Below are positions 48,695 to 62,514 of a DNA stretch of 64,000 nt, in pieces (position 1 is the stretch's first letter; the number at the start of each line of letters is the position of its first letter). Below the pieces are notes generated by a model, which did not search any database, was not told the origin of the DNA, and saw nothing but the letters and a program-made list of their open reading frames with translations. Origin of the DNA: Lineus longissimus (Eukaryota > Nemertea > Pilidiophora > Heteronemertea > Lineidae). Made by a program: the position numbers and the translations under genes. The DNA lies in the NCBI RefSeq assembly GCF_910592395.1, contig NC_088310.1:18919501-18983500 (forward strand), read 5' to 3'.

Positions 48695-48779
48695 GATCGT
48701 GACTTGGTGCGTGCACGTCGAGTTAAGAAACGCGAGTTTATCTTAATGTCCAGTAAAGCACTCGGTACGTCACTGTCCG

Positions 48780-48785
48780 TACGTG
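48780..48785 (+). promoter_or_regulatory. TACGTG candidate bHLH-PAS/ARNT site at the trh promoter
   Basis: TACGTG is the CNS-midline-type element recognised by Trh:Tango and Sim:Tango dimers in flies. It falls about 30 bp downstream of the TATA box, near the predicted start of transcription. A hexamer can occur by chance. Confidence 0.35.
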
Positions 48786-48814
48786 TCTCAATCGCGCCAC
48801 GCTCGCAGTCTCTC

Positions 48815-48822
48815 CTTTTATA
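48815..48822 (-). promoter_or_regulatory. TATA box of trh (TATAAAAG)
   Basis: Minus-strand TATAAAAG, about 120 bp upstream of the trh start codon. It predicts a transcription start around 48785-48792 and a 5' UTR of about 95 nt that contains the in-frame upstream stop. Confidence 0.55.
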
Positions 48823-50599
48823 TGATGAATGAGATGCGCCACATGCTAATCTTTCCACTGACGTTGTGCGTCTGCTCTAGGCGGCCATCGCGGCTCGTAC
48901 TTAATCACAATGGATCATCCTTAATGCTCCAACAACCTCGTCATTATTTTCACTCATTACTTAATCGAACCAAACAGTAAAACTAGCGACTTATAATTTT
49001 TGAATTTCAGCGTGATTTCTTTTCTTTTTAGTGAGCGCCATTTATCACCCACCGCGATGTTTAACATACAATGCTTGATGGCTTCATTTGGTTGGCGTTG
49101 ATTGAATCAACGGGTTCTATACGCTAGTCATTTAGTCTCACACCTATATGGCAAATTGAATAATCAAATTCCACGCTCCATTTATATAAGAAGAAAAGCA
49201 ATTATTGAGACAATGAAAAATTTCCTATTACAAATGGCTTAGAATCTCATGGGTCTAGGAATGTCCGTGCAAGGAGAAATCACAGAAAAATATCTTTCAG
49301 TGCAGTATTCATTGTCGATACTTAAATTAGCACCATTCTGTTGGTAATGGTGTTTGATTTGATGACCTTATGCCTCTCATTGAGTTCAAGAGTCATTGAA
49401 TCTCCTTGATAAATCTATTGTGCGTTGTTGGAGCGTTCACACAACGTCGGGTTCCCCGGTTCTCCAGCGCATTGATCGGTATTACATTGGCTTCAATATG
49501 AGCTCATCAGCTAATGGGAGAGAATATGTATAATTCACGAGATGTACCGTTATAATCGCTGCTTGTTCCCGCGAAGAAAAGTTGAAGCGGAACAGCGAAA
49601 AGCCGTTGAAAGTCGTCTTTGGTCAGTGCAAGATTATTCGAATGTGCCATGCATAATAATCAGCGATGAACAAGAGCGATTTAGCACTATCACTTTGGTA
49701 ACAAACATTTTATTTGAGAATGATTGGAAGTGGAGGGCTTGACTATGTTTAGGTTGCCATATAGTCCGATACATTCAAAGGCTCATTTGAATGACCTATT
49801 TCCATTCCAATGTTACTGCAGACTGTAAACGTGTTTTTCCGACCTTAAAAAGTTGGTGTTTTTTTCATAATATACAAGAGTCAGGATAATTCAGCAGGTG
49901 TAGAAAGTTGCAACGGGATACAGCCAAAATATCCCAATATCAGGACGTTGGAAAAGGTATTCCGCCCTCACCAAAGGTTTGGAACCTTGGCTGCAGAGGT
50001 ACCAGACACCAATCTCAACCTATGATGTTGAACGACCAGGACTGTCCACTGCCCGACTAAGCCTAGAAGTGATCGATTCATTAGAGTCACTGATCACCGA
50101 CATTATTCTTTTTATAAGATTTATAGACAATAATGGCCAACAAGGCCATAAAGAGCCTTCACACACCATTTACTGCCTAATCCAGCCTGGCCGAATGAAC
50201 TGGACCAACGTCCTCACATCATTTCTCCTCAGCACAACAAATTGTTTTCCGAGGGAAATTTTCTCAAATTTCCCCTCGATCTTGAGAGTCAATTGGAGAG
50301 TAATTCACAGGTCTCCGAGTCAAGGTAATAATGTTATGACTGCTGGTATCTGATGTGAATATTTGATGTACCAAATGACCAAGCGGTGTTCAGAACGTTA
50401 CACGGCTTCCGCATCTGATTAATCAAAGGGTATTAACACTTACGAACAAGTATATCTGCTCAGAGAAAAGAACCAGCGGATGTATGAGGTAAGAACTGGA
50501 CAGGAAACCTTAGAAGTTGGCTGTATTTATGTCGAGGAGACAGCCAGCATCCAAATGAAGATGAGGGGTTGTATGGTCTGGTGATTCTGGTCAGCTTTG

Positions 50600-50910
50600 T
50601 GTCCAGAAGGACAAAGGGGCGAAGTGCAGCGCAACCTCCAGTCTCACTGTTGGTGAAAAAGAGCAGGTTACATTGGTTTGGATGTGCCTTTCACAGCCAA
50701 TCGAACCAGCAAGGATTTCTAAGATACTGATGGAGTGGCTCCCTGAAAATGTTGGGAGCAAACAACAAAGGGAATAATGCCAGACACACAGGATGGATGT
50801 TGTATCCCGCAATGCAGAGAGTGCCAGGGTCGTAAGAGAGGTGCAGACACAGACAGATCAGGATGGGGGGATGTGGTGGCACAGGAGATATCAAATGTAA
50901 AGTAGCAGAG
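50600..50910 (+). pseudogene. Decayed C-terminal fragment of a non-LTR retrotransposon ORF
   Basis: VKKSRLHWFGCAFHSQ resembles the R-L-x-WFGHV signature at the C-terminal end of many non-LTR polyproteins. After a stop and frameshift, ECQGRKRGADTDRSGWGDVV resembles the closing D-A-x-DR-x-x-W motif. Several stops and frame changes show it is dead. Clade uncertain (RTE-like). Confidence 0.45.
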
Positions 50911-51670
50911 GAATAGAGTGACAAGAAAACAGTCGAGGGGAATGTCAACCAAGTGGCTCACAGTAAAGGCGGCAAGTCCTTTGGCTGCACTCCAGTAAAG
51001 CCTTGCCTATAATGTAGTATCCATTCAACCGGTAAAGTGTCCCTGATCTGTCTAGCGCATTCAAATCTGGTGAAAATATAACCTATTGACAAGCATCTAC
51101 TTTGAATAAAGTGAAAGACAATTGACACCGTTTCCCTGCTTTTCCACCACAAAGAGGACTCTTAGGAAAAAATGTCCACAATAGAAGCTGAAATTACATG
51201 GTTTGTTGCGCAGATTTTTTTCCTGGGGAATTTTTATCACAGTTTTGATAACATGTGCATCAACAAGTGAGATATGTCTTAATTTTTGCATCTGAGAATA
51301 AATAAACCCGAATTTTATCCATATATGTGTGGTCCCACACAATCCTCCAACGTACCGTTTTCTGAGGGCATCGTACGTATTTGGTGCTGGGTTCCGCACA
51401 ATCTTCCAACTTGTCAATAGAATCTTTACTGCTTGATAATCATATTCTAAATCTCTTCAAGCTTTCTATGATGATCAAAGTCAGTGAATACCAAATATAA
51501 TTCATATATGAATTTTACATGGACTATCCCAATCACTTGATCATATGTATATCAGATCTTTGAAGTGAAACCAGAATTTAAATCTAATCACACATATTGT
51601 ACTCTCAGTAAATTCTGGATTCAAGTCACAGCTCGGTGAATTCGGAAGCTGGATCCTAAAATTATACTGA

Positions 51671-51841
51671 AAGGTTTTAAGCAGAGGCAGATCTAAGGTT
51701 ACAAAAAAGGGTGTCACTACACAAGCATTAAAATGACCAATTTCAAAGACGTTTTTCAAATTCCAAAACTTCACGGTCAATTTCAAAGAATTTTCTAAAA
51801 AAACAGGGGGCCTGGGCCCCCAGCTCCACCCGTCAAAGGTG
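51671..51841. mobile_element. Probable DNA-transposon remnant
   Basis: Starts near GCAGAGGCAGATCTAAGG and ends with GGGGGCCTGGGCCCCCAGCT. These are degraded relatives of the CAGTGGCGGATCC / GGGGCCTGGGCCCCCC ends common in invertebrate genomes; compare 12085-12195. Confidence 0.35.
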
Positions 51842-54800
51842 GTCATAATTGATACCTACCCTAAACAGCAGTGACAGGCTATGCAAGTGAAGTGACTTTA
51901 ACAGCTATCCCAAGACCAATTGAGAGAACAACTTTTAGACTGAAAGACAGATGTGCATTGATTTTTCTAAAGATTCCATCGTCAGGGGTGGGTTAACCAC
52001 ATCAATATTGACTGAGAAATCCATTGGATCGCCTCGACAATTTATTAGCCTCGGGGTAGACTAGATGTTATCTCAAGGCACCCAGGGGACACTGAGGGTG
52101 TCACTACAACAGTGCCTCAAACACCTCGGGGCTAATCTCAGCTGGAGAAATTTATGTATCATTTTGACACAACATCTGCACCTCTTGCAACCTGCTGAGA
52201 GAGAAGTCTGCTTTCAGTTTCAGCTTTGGCGCTCCTGGTGGCTTGCATAGATCTCTTGCTCGCAACTAGGCAGAGGAAAGGAGGCACCATCCTCCACCTT
52301 AAAAAAATGAAATACAGATGATTTGGCTCCAACGACCATGGGCAATTACGGATGGCCCGCTTGCCAAGTCTTCTTCTTTGAACTCTTTGCTTGTGGTGTG
52401 CCTGTTTTTGTCATCATAATTTTTTTCTCCGAGAGTGATATCAGCAAACATGAGTCCACATGAAACTTGAAGCATACACTAACCATAATAAAATAATTCA
52501 TTTAAGTCACCCACATACCACAGTAGGTTCAAACATCAATTACTTTTATTAGGCTCTTTTTGCTCTTTGCCTTCAATAACTGCTACTGGATAGTCTCCAA
52601 TTCATCACTAACTGTCAATGAGTAGAAATACCATAGATGCAATATCTAAGGGGAGTGTTCTTAAGAAGGATCAAAGTCAAATTTCTCACAACTAATCGTT
52701 CCCAAGTCTATGGAATGGCCCACCACTATTTCTCCTTGTCATCACAATCTGATAGCAGGCTTTTCACCTATCGCCAGTTGACTGACTATCAGTACCCAAC
52801 AGCAGTGTAAACACTGCTGGTACCCTACTATGGTGTTTGTAGTGTAACATGTGTTGGTAGTTGAAACCTTTCAATGAAGCTTTGCTGACCAAAGAATATT
52901 TCATGTTGGCACCTGGCTGCGAAGGAAATCCCAGATAATTTCATGAGAGGGCACTTTGAACTAACGACCAACTTACCTGGTTAACTGTCACCTTATCAGG
53001 TCAAATTAAAGATAGTCCACTACAGAAATTAATCCAAAATTCAATATCCGAAAGTAATTTCTCGTCAAACTGTCAGTGAAGTTCAGTAAGGCCATTGTAA
53101 ACCACAGGACAGGTTATACAACTGCAGCCCGACATCAAACCTGCGAACTATGCATAGTCCGCCAGACAACTTATGAACAATTGGACAGCTTAGGTTTGAA
53201 GTCCACACCTGAAATCTTTGAGCGAACAGCGCCCAAACACAGCCAAACCCTAGACGAATATTATTTTTGCTGAGGCAAAACAGATCAAATTTTTTTAACA
53301 CTGTTGATCGTGACATATCTGTGTCAACAGATATGAATGAGAAAGCATCTTCAACCAAGAGCAATAGAATATTTATAGTTGATATTGTCCTATGATCGCT
53401 TGCAAAATTATTTTGAAACACTCCTCATTACCATGATAATAGCTGGGTAGGAGCTAAAACCTACGGTAGTTGTACAATGCCTGGTTTACTGCATTCATCG
53501 AGCCAGAAAAGTCAACCGTCGCAGACACCAAACAAACTTTTATTCACGCAAATATTTTATCTTTGACCAAACATCCATATATTCAAAAGGCTTGTGTCAT
53601 AATTTTTAATAGTTTGATTGATTAAGTGAGAGTTTTTGTATCAACATAATATGACTTATAACTTGACTTCCACACTTTCTAAAGGTATTTATAGAGCCAG
53701 ACATATTTATGTCGTCCATTTAAACGTCGATCTATGTCATATCTATCCATGAAGGTTCACAAATCTTCAACCAGGACATTCGATTTAAGAAAAAGCTAAC
53801 GTAAGCAGTTTTTACCCAGCAGCCAATGAGGATGCGGACATTAACTTCTAAAGCGGACTACTCAAGAAACTAGTCATCAATGAATGTTCATAGATGCTTA
53901 ATTTATTGTTTATCATTGAGTGGGGGAGTAGATATGTGGTTCGAAATAGATATCAAATGTATCAGTAAGCCTCTAAAATGTGATTTGAATTCCTAATGAC
54001 CAAAAAACTACTCGTACCTCTATTTCAGAGTTGTGATGTGTAATTAAGGCCCCTTAATTTTTTCATCATCTGATAAAGGCCATGGCCATGATCTCAGACA
54101 ATCAGTAACGTTGCTTGCATTGACATAGAGTTCAAAGGCCTTTTATTGAGACAATTATCAAAGGGTTTTACTGCCTAAGAGCAAATGTAATTTCTTATAA
54201 GGATGGACTTAGCAGTCATCTAATTTGAGATTCCCCTTGCACCAAAAATATATACATAGAATAATGACAAAATACCCCAAAAAACCAAATTATTCCATGC
54301 ATGCAAACCGGAGGCCATACATCATCCTCTGAGAGATGCATCAATGATCCACCTCCTCAGCAGCTTGCACGCATCCCATAATGTATGCCTGGTCTGTCGC
54401 CATCGCATGTCAATCATCACAAGTGACAGCGAATCCGTGACTTCCACTATCACACATCGACATAATTCGATCAACCACACAAGGGCGAGAGAAAAACGCT
54501 CGAGAAAAGCTGCTCTAGCGGCCATTAACAAGCAGCGGACAGTCAGTGCAGAACATGTGAACACGCAGTGAATAAACATTGCATCAAATCTTTCAATTTT
54601 ATTGTAATCTGACGCTTTAATATCTGAATTAGTGACAATTCTTGCCATTGGTTGTGGACCCTTTTAATCGTCAGAGCCCTGCGGCTAATCCTCCCCAGCT
54701 ATTGTAAATATTTTCTTAAATTTATTACAAGAGCCGTGTGTCAGAGGTTGTGTGGTTTCAGGCAGTGTTCCGTTGCTCATTCTTTTCTAATGAAATGTTA

Positions 54801-55740
54801 ATTAAGAGAGGTCTCTACTTAATTGGATAAATCTAGAGGGTGCTTGCGAGCAGAATACAATATGGTGTGGGGAATAATCACGGCAAACATGCGATCATGC
54901 ACAAGTATTAAATATGTTTTACATCTCATACTGCAAACTGGCAGACTTTCATGGGTGTTTTGTATTTACAGATTTGGTGCAAAAATAATTTGTTTTCATT
55001 GCATGCAAAAGAACTTCCGTAATCCATCTTGAAATAAAGTATTCTCTATTGGTTACTCAATATTTGTAACAATCTGTTGGTTTAACATATATGCTGAATT
55101 TTGTGTGCTGCAAAGCAATGTTGCTCATCTGTTGTCAAAACCACTAAACCACTAAAAATGAAGTAAAAGAATCAAGATAAGACATTATGCTTAATCAAGA
55201 GAGCAAGCAGGCATCTCAATTTCATATTCATATCTCTATTTTCTTACAAAGGCCTATATAAGATATCACACCATCATTATCTTTAGGATTATTCAAAATA
55301 TTTGAATGTCCCCTTTTTGCACTCACGGATCCTGCATTCTATCACGACAATGCCAATCCCTGATCCTTTTTTTTCACCAATCCAATCTTGTCACCCTGAC
55401 AAACTATTTTCCCTCCCCTCAAGTCTTTGAACAAAAAAAACCTCCCAGCCACCTCACTGAATTAAAAGAATAACATGAAAGCAGCCCATCCCGAGGGGCT
55501 AAAGAGAAAACACACACGAGTTATCACTTTGGGGGCATATTAATAAGCATCAACAGAAGAAAGGCACATTTGTTATCTTGTGTAGCTACTTGGTAGTTTT
55601 TTCATCCTTTAAAGAAAACAAGTGGCAAAGAAGGGGAAGGTGAGGGTACTCTGTCTACGACCCACGTAGACGAGGACAAACCTAGTATATTAAATCCATA
55701 CAGTACTCTTGAAATTTGGTTGCAACGTTTGATGATCAAA

Positions 55741-56010
55741 GGTTGTGACAATCAGTTAATGTATGTGACGATCAGTCAAAGGATGTGACAATCAGTCAAT
55801 TGATGTCACATTCAGTCAATGGATGTCACATTCAGTCAATGGATGTCACATTCAGTGGATGTGATGATCAGTCAATGGATGTGATGATCAGTCAATAAGT
55901 GTGAAAATCACTCAACGGATGTGAATATCAGTCAATTGATGTGAGGTTCACTCAAGAGATGTGACAATCAGTCAATGGCTGTGACAAGGATGTGACAATG
56001 AGTCAACAGA
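55741..56010 (+). repeat. Minisatellite, ~20-bp unit, about 13 copies
   Basis: Consensus near GATGTGACAATCAGTCAATG, with variants GATGTCACATTCAGTCAATG and GATGTGATGATCAGTCAATG grouped in adjacent pairs or triples. One or two units are shortened. Confidence 0.92.
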
Positions 56011-59000
56011 TCAGATATATTAACAAAACCTAAAGAAATTGATATTTGTAAAATTCAGATATTTGTTATTCATCAGATGACCTGACCAATTAAATCAAAC
56101 TGCAAGCATTATCAGTCATTTGGACCCGACAATAGGACAACTGAATGAATAAATCATTTGGATACTTTTAGGTGACATTAATTTTATAAAACCTCATCCG
56201 CATTTTAACCTGATGACATAGAATTCTAAATGAAATTAGGCATAAGTGGAAGAGATTCATTGTGAGGTCACATCTAATTTGGTTTAACAGGAAATATAGC
56301 AAGGTCACACATCCGAGCCAATAAAGTAGTCAGGGTTCGGATCTCAATTGGACATCATGTTGTTGTGGTCGGTTGTTTGAGCAAGTTGCTCAGGTAAATA
56401 TTCCAACTTCATACCTTTACACTTATTTATGATGATCACTCTTCTTAGTAAATTGCCAGCCATGCACCTAAATGCCAACCCTTGAATTTCCGTGTGGAAA
56501 ATGAATGGGTTAAGGCAACAAATGGTGTGTATGGTGAAAGAAGACAATGCTGACATTTTCAACTTTACCCAGGTTGATTTTAGAGAATTGAAGACTTCAA
56601 CACTTTTCTGTCGAACAGGGCCTAAATGTTCTTTCATGTCAAATTTTGAAAGACAGAAAAGGGAAACACTGGCTCATGTAAATTTGCATCATTTAACACA
56701 AACCCACACACCACTGCCTGCAGTCCTGCTGAAAACTGCTCATCACCATTGTGCCCAGCCAGATCCCGACTAATTGGCGAGGTAGCCCCATGAGGGGTGT
56801 TAATTAGCCCCTTTTGATCTACTGCTCAGTGTCTGTAACCCAATTAGTAGTCCAAGCCCTCTCTCCTCCAGTCGATCGACACTTACGATCAAAACACAAT
56901 TGAATGTGGTGAATAGTCCACTTAAACTTTCAAATGATGTTAGCCAAACAGAGACTGAGAGGAATATTAAACAACTTGAGCATTTAAACTCACAGAAACC
57001 TCTTTTTATGCCAACTGACTTCATGGACACGACCAAAAAGGTAAAGATGTAGTCTTTTCTTGGACACTCACACTGTGGCATTTCAGATCATCTGCAGTAC
57101 TTTAGTTTTATACTGCTCTTACACCGAATATCTTCTTTATTAATTCTTTTCAGGAGACACTACAATGTAGATACCAGTAGCCTACCTCAGAGATGATGAA
57201 ACTGGGGAGAGCAGCAAGTGGATGATTCTTTCCAATTCTGCCACTATTTTGCGGAGTCAAGGATCGAGAATTTGAAGGGTGCATTTGCATTCCGTTTCAA
57301 CCGTTTCATTCTGGTTTTCCTCACCAGCCACAAATATCTCTGTATCAAACATAGGCAAATAACAGCTTTCACTCCCGTTATTTACACTGTAATTAGTAAT
57401 GACACAGTAGGAAGGACAACAAATTGCAATTACAACAATAAGGTGTATCAGATGCCAGAAATTGGCATGATAGAAAAAAGTCTAAACAGGGGCTATTAAA
57501 TGCAGAATTACTGCCACAGATGAGAACGCCATCGAAAGTGATCATTTTCATCAGGGGCAACCTTAACAAGAGAACAAAAAATAACGATTGGGACTAGTTA
57601 GTTGATTAGTACCAATTCAAGTTCAGTAAACGGGTATAAAGACACCAATTTGCTCAGAATAATAGTGGGATGATTAAACCCCATCAATCAAATGTGTACT
57701 ATTTTAACGATGGGACAATGTTCATTTTCGTAAATGATTTAGGTGCAGGACTTTTTACACCTTTGTGTCAGATGGGAGCCAGACACGTCAATAGCTCACA
57801 GTTAAAAAATTGGGGACATCCACAACAATTTTGCCTGCTTCAAACAATATGAATTCTTTTCACGACAATAAATACTTCTGACTTCTATGCCCCTGCAAAT
57901 TGGCTTAGAGCTGTTTTCCCCCAAAATAAAGAGCACTAAAACATCTAACATTCAGAGGACATAAACTAGAGTCATAGGCTTGATGTCGAATGAATCTGCT
58001 GCCCTAAAAGATACCGACAATGACATACTGTCATGCCCTCTAGCATGACAAGAATGAATCAACTGTGCACTCTCAAGATGAAGAATTGTATAAATCAGTT
58101 ACGCCAATGGCACTTGATAGTAGTCTGATCCTTCCAACTAACTCCGCAACAAGAGGCAAAAAGGTGCCATTCTTCTAAAAAGTCTCTATGCGATACTGGC
58201 GTTTCGAAAATCATCGCAGGACTTGGAATGGGTGTCATCGCTTCATTGCAGATGGCACTGCAATCTTATACCCGTATTCCCTTTCGCTGAATGACCATGC
58301 TCAAGGCGACAAATCAATAATGAAATTGCTTTGCGGGCTCAGCGAGGTTTCACAAGATGTCACTACCGTAGATTTATCGAACATGACTGCACTCAGAGAC
58401 AAAGAGCAAAAAATATGATTGAAATAAGTTTTAGGTCTGTACATGACACAGGATTGGTAACTGGAAGAAATGCTGCAAATTACCAACCTCTTAATTTTTA
58501 AATTGGGAAGGACCTAGGAGCTGAAACTGTGGGATTGCAAAAGGTATTAGATGATGGTACATATATCCTAGCTTTTTGTCATTGTTTTAGGCATTCCCAT
58601 TTGCAGAGCTTATTACAGCCGAAACAATGTCAAACTTCAGATTTCAGAAATCTTTTGTTATCTCTCATCTCTCTATTAACATTTTTCTCCATGAAGTAGA
58701 GGGTTCGTTTTTGCAAAAGTTTTGACATGGTGGGAGCTGTGTCTCAAATTTCCTCAAAAGGTTCTAAGAAAGTGCGAGGCAAGGATCAGTTTTACATATT
58801 GCAATAATTGAAGAGCATCATCATACATCACTGTGTTTTTTACTAGGATAGGCACTAAGGAGGCTGTAGCGCCAGATGCCAGAAGAAGGGGGAGATAGTA
58901 GGAGAAGACAAGGGTGCTTAAAGAACGATGAACTGACCCTACTCAAGGTGCCCATCATTCACAGCAAGTAGGACTGGGAGTACAGTCAGTTTTAGAATAG

Positions 59001-59664
59001 ATCAGTGCACTCGCTATTATCCTGGCTAAGTTGGGTGGAGCATGAGTTGCTTTCATGAAACCATGAACAAGTATACAGTCTACATAAGTGCTACCTGAAT
59101 CAAGTTAGGTTGAAATCTAATAGGTACTCCTCAAACAGTGCATTTCAATCCAACTAGATATTGAATAACAATAGAATGCATGTAGATGATGTACATCACC
59201 AGTTTTGTCTCCTTCCAACAGCAACCTAGGCAACCCTGAAAAGGGGCACTTCAATCTAACAAGACACAGAGTAATAGTACAACTATGTGAATGGTGTACA
59301 GCTCCATTTGTTCTTCTTCAAAGCCAATAAAGCCTCCTTGGAATCCTTATGCCTGTCAGCTAGTGATGATGATGCTCAACAAAGAGCGAAGCATATCTTC
59401 TTATGGGAATCGCACATATTGGACACAAAAACACAACAATTCAAACTGTCTCTCCAGACATGTCAGAATGCGTAGTGCACAAAAAAACTGGAAGTGTACC
59501 CATTTTTTCCGAGGCGTGTCAGTATCGTTTTTGTTTTGTTGAGTTTGTGCAATTTACATCTACAGAAGAAGAGGAAGCAATGTCATGTAAAATCCCAATA
59601 CTGCATCAAAAGGTCCCTTTTGCCTGTTCTCCAATCTTCTCATTGGGCATAAGCTATCATGGCC

Positions 59665-59793
59665 ACAACTTGGGCCCACATAGTACGTAGTCTACTTTGA
59701 ACTTGGGCCTGTATTCAAACACGGGCCGATACAGTCGTCTTCATTTAAACTTGGGCCAACATGTCAGTCCATATTTGAACGTGGCCCAACCAA
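59665..59793 (+). repeat. Degenerate ~30-bp tandem repeat
   Basis: Five occurrences of a word close to TTTAAACTTGGGCC, mostly at 30-bp spacing (about 59666, 59697, 59714, 59744, 59774) with diverged sequence between. Confidence 0.6.
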
Positions 59794-62467
59794 AAGTACA
59801 GCATCCAACAAAAATGACATAAGTTTATCTGACCAATCCTGGTGTTCCAATACTTCAGCAATGACCCCACAACCTTACTGATGCCGCGATTCCTTCACCC
59901 GATTACAATGGTAAGGAGGCACCACTTGAAGTCAGCTGTTTATTGACACAACACCCTGTGACAATCGGTGGTATATTGGCGAGCTTAATTGTCACACGCA
60001 CTGACTAAGCTATTTGCTGAGAGCCAGCTAACATCTGGATTAAGTCAAATTGCCATCATCAAATACGGAGTTGAAAATATCATTGGCGCTGGTCATTCAA
60101 TAGACTTGCTGATCTCTGGTGAAGAGCTCAACGCCGAGGGATATTGCAAAATTATTTCAATTTTTGGATTATCATGGGACTGGAAGGGGGAGGGATGGGA
60201 CAGATCAGTGTCAAAGAAAATATTGGGCATCGGTAAACCATAGTTAATTTATAACAAAGCAATGAAAAAAATGAAAGTTAGAAAGAAGCAACATCCTAAC
60301 TGGCCTGTTGACAATTGGCCAGTTTGCACTCTACACTGATTCAATTGAATCACACCTGAAATCACAAAGCTATGTAGCCATCATCTGACGGAATATCACC
60401 CAATGAATAATAAGCACATAATGAAAATGACAATTTTCAATTGCGATTAATAATCAGGGTGACAAGTGATGTAATATAATTTTCTATTTTCGAACCGCAT
60501 CATTCGCTATCGAATGCGGGTGTAACAAAACCTGACAAGGGTGTCAGTTTGCTGAAACGGCCAAGTCAAACATCGATGCTGGTCATTACTGGTTGTGGCA
60601 ATCCTTGCTGATGATTTGATTAGCGCCACTAAACTCGTCAGGAGGGTGGTCAAACTCTGATTATGTTTGCGTTCGTGGTAGATAAGCAGTCATGTGTATA
60701 ACGATATCCACATTTGCTCTTTTGTTAGAATGGTCAACAATGACACTGACCCCACCCCACACACTCACACACACGTTTTAAGACTTACGTACAGTACAAT
60801 GCTACTGCACTATAAACCCTTTTTTTCCAAAGTTTCACAACCCATTACACATTGCATTTGGCCAGGAGCTCCTGACACAACTCCGACTGAATTTACTGCG
60901 AGTCAAATGAAGTTACAGCGACATAGGATGAAAACACCTGACTCATAGTGATTTTTATGACAACCGTAACGTGAAGGCATGGGAACCTGATTCAACAGTG
61001 TGGAGAATGCCAACCAATCACAACAGCGTTGCTTAGAAAGAAGAGAATTGCTGGGATTGGCTGAAATGAGTTTTGGTATTGAGCAGGAGCAGAGAAACTT
61101 CTGTCCATATCTTCCCGATTTTTCTGTATTGCAGCCCGACATGGAATGTGTTTTTGATTTCAGCCATTTGGGGCCTTTTTTAGACTGTCTATATAATACA
61201 ACCTTGTCCACCCTATTTTGTTCATCAACAGTATGGAGCCATTGATGTAGGCATCGTGCGTGACAGCAGTCAGCGAAAAACATATTTTAGGGTATCGAAA
61301 GATGTTACACTAGCACATGCAACGTGCTACACCATTCACCTCTTTATATCAGGTCCGCTCTCACCACTTCTGGTGAAAGAATGAGTCAAAGTGGGCTCTC
61401 ATCCTGTATGCTAATGAACTCTTGTGAGTCTCCTTCACAGCGGGCTAATATTGACTCTAGCACTGTCTCTTTTAGTTAACTCTTTATCACAGACACCCAA
61501 ATGCGATTAAGTCAGCACCTACCTAACACCTTATTTTATCACCGAAGAGAGATTGTTAGTATGCAGCATTTTCTATTTTTTGTACCCTTATTCCTGACAC
61601 AAGGACCCTGAACGCCACAAACAGCAGGTCACTGCAATATTCACCTAAAGAAATGATATTAAAATAAAACTGTTAACCAAATATTGCAGCTCTAGGGCCA
61701 TGCACAATGAATGGTTTCTCGGTTCCGTTGTTAATCCTATTCAATGGAGGTTAAAAACTCAACAAAGCAACAGACAACCTGCTGATGAGTATATGGAACC
61801 AGGTTCCTCTTGAAAGCCCACTCCAAGGTGAGATAACAAAGATTTTATGCCGATATCAAATGAACCGAATCTGTGAGTTTTCAATTAAAATACCATGCAT
61901 GTTTCGTGGTAAATAAAATTGTACCCGATATTAATAAAAGGGCAATATGAATGCCATAAAGATTCTGTTTGTGGCCATCGATTGTATGGAGTACATCATG
62001 ATTTATTTATCAACTGCAAGGGAAGGGCCATTTGTAGAGCTACTATGCCCTTAGGGAGATCCATTCAATTTCTGACCAGTTAATTAGCTCATTCAGTTGA
62101 TCACACAGACGGATCATTCACTCTTAAAATGCATTTAGTATATTGGTTGCATGTGTGGTATAAATGAGATGTGAAAATACTAATTGTATCTAACCAAAGA
62201 TGGGATTCCAGAGCCACTATCTGCCAAAACCTGGAATGATACTGCCCCAAATATCTAGCAAGAAGACGGAAAATAATGCAATGCTATATTAAAATGTTCC
62301 TTACTGTAAGGACAAACAGATGGACCCAAATACCACCAAAAGCTTACCAAATTGACTTTACAAGGACCATGTCAAACCCTAAGTGAAGTTCAATGCAATG
62401 AAATTCACACATAACATCACACAGAGATGCAGTGTATGGACTTTGCGGAACAGAGGTTTTGCAAAAT

Positions 62468-62514
62468 CAAAAACTCATTACTTCAAAGTAACGAGTTGAA
62501 GTAATGAGTTTTTG
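62468..62514. repeat. Perfect 19-bp inverted repeat with 9-nt loop
   Basis: The arm CAAAAACTCATTACTTCAA (62468-62486) and its exact complement (62496-62514) surround AGTAACGAG. A strong potential hairpin or cruciform; no adjacent gene explains it. Confidence 0.85.

Noticed and set aside
49979-50353. 124-codon plus-strand ORF upstream of trh
   Set aside because: No family resemblance; overlaps a repeat-rich area and lacks supporting signals.
55741-56010. CRISPR array
   Set aside because: Units are contiguous 20-bp tandem repeats without unique spacers, in animal nuclear DNA.
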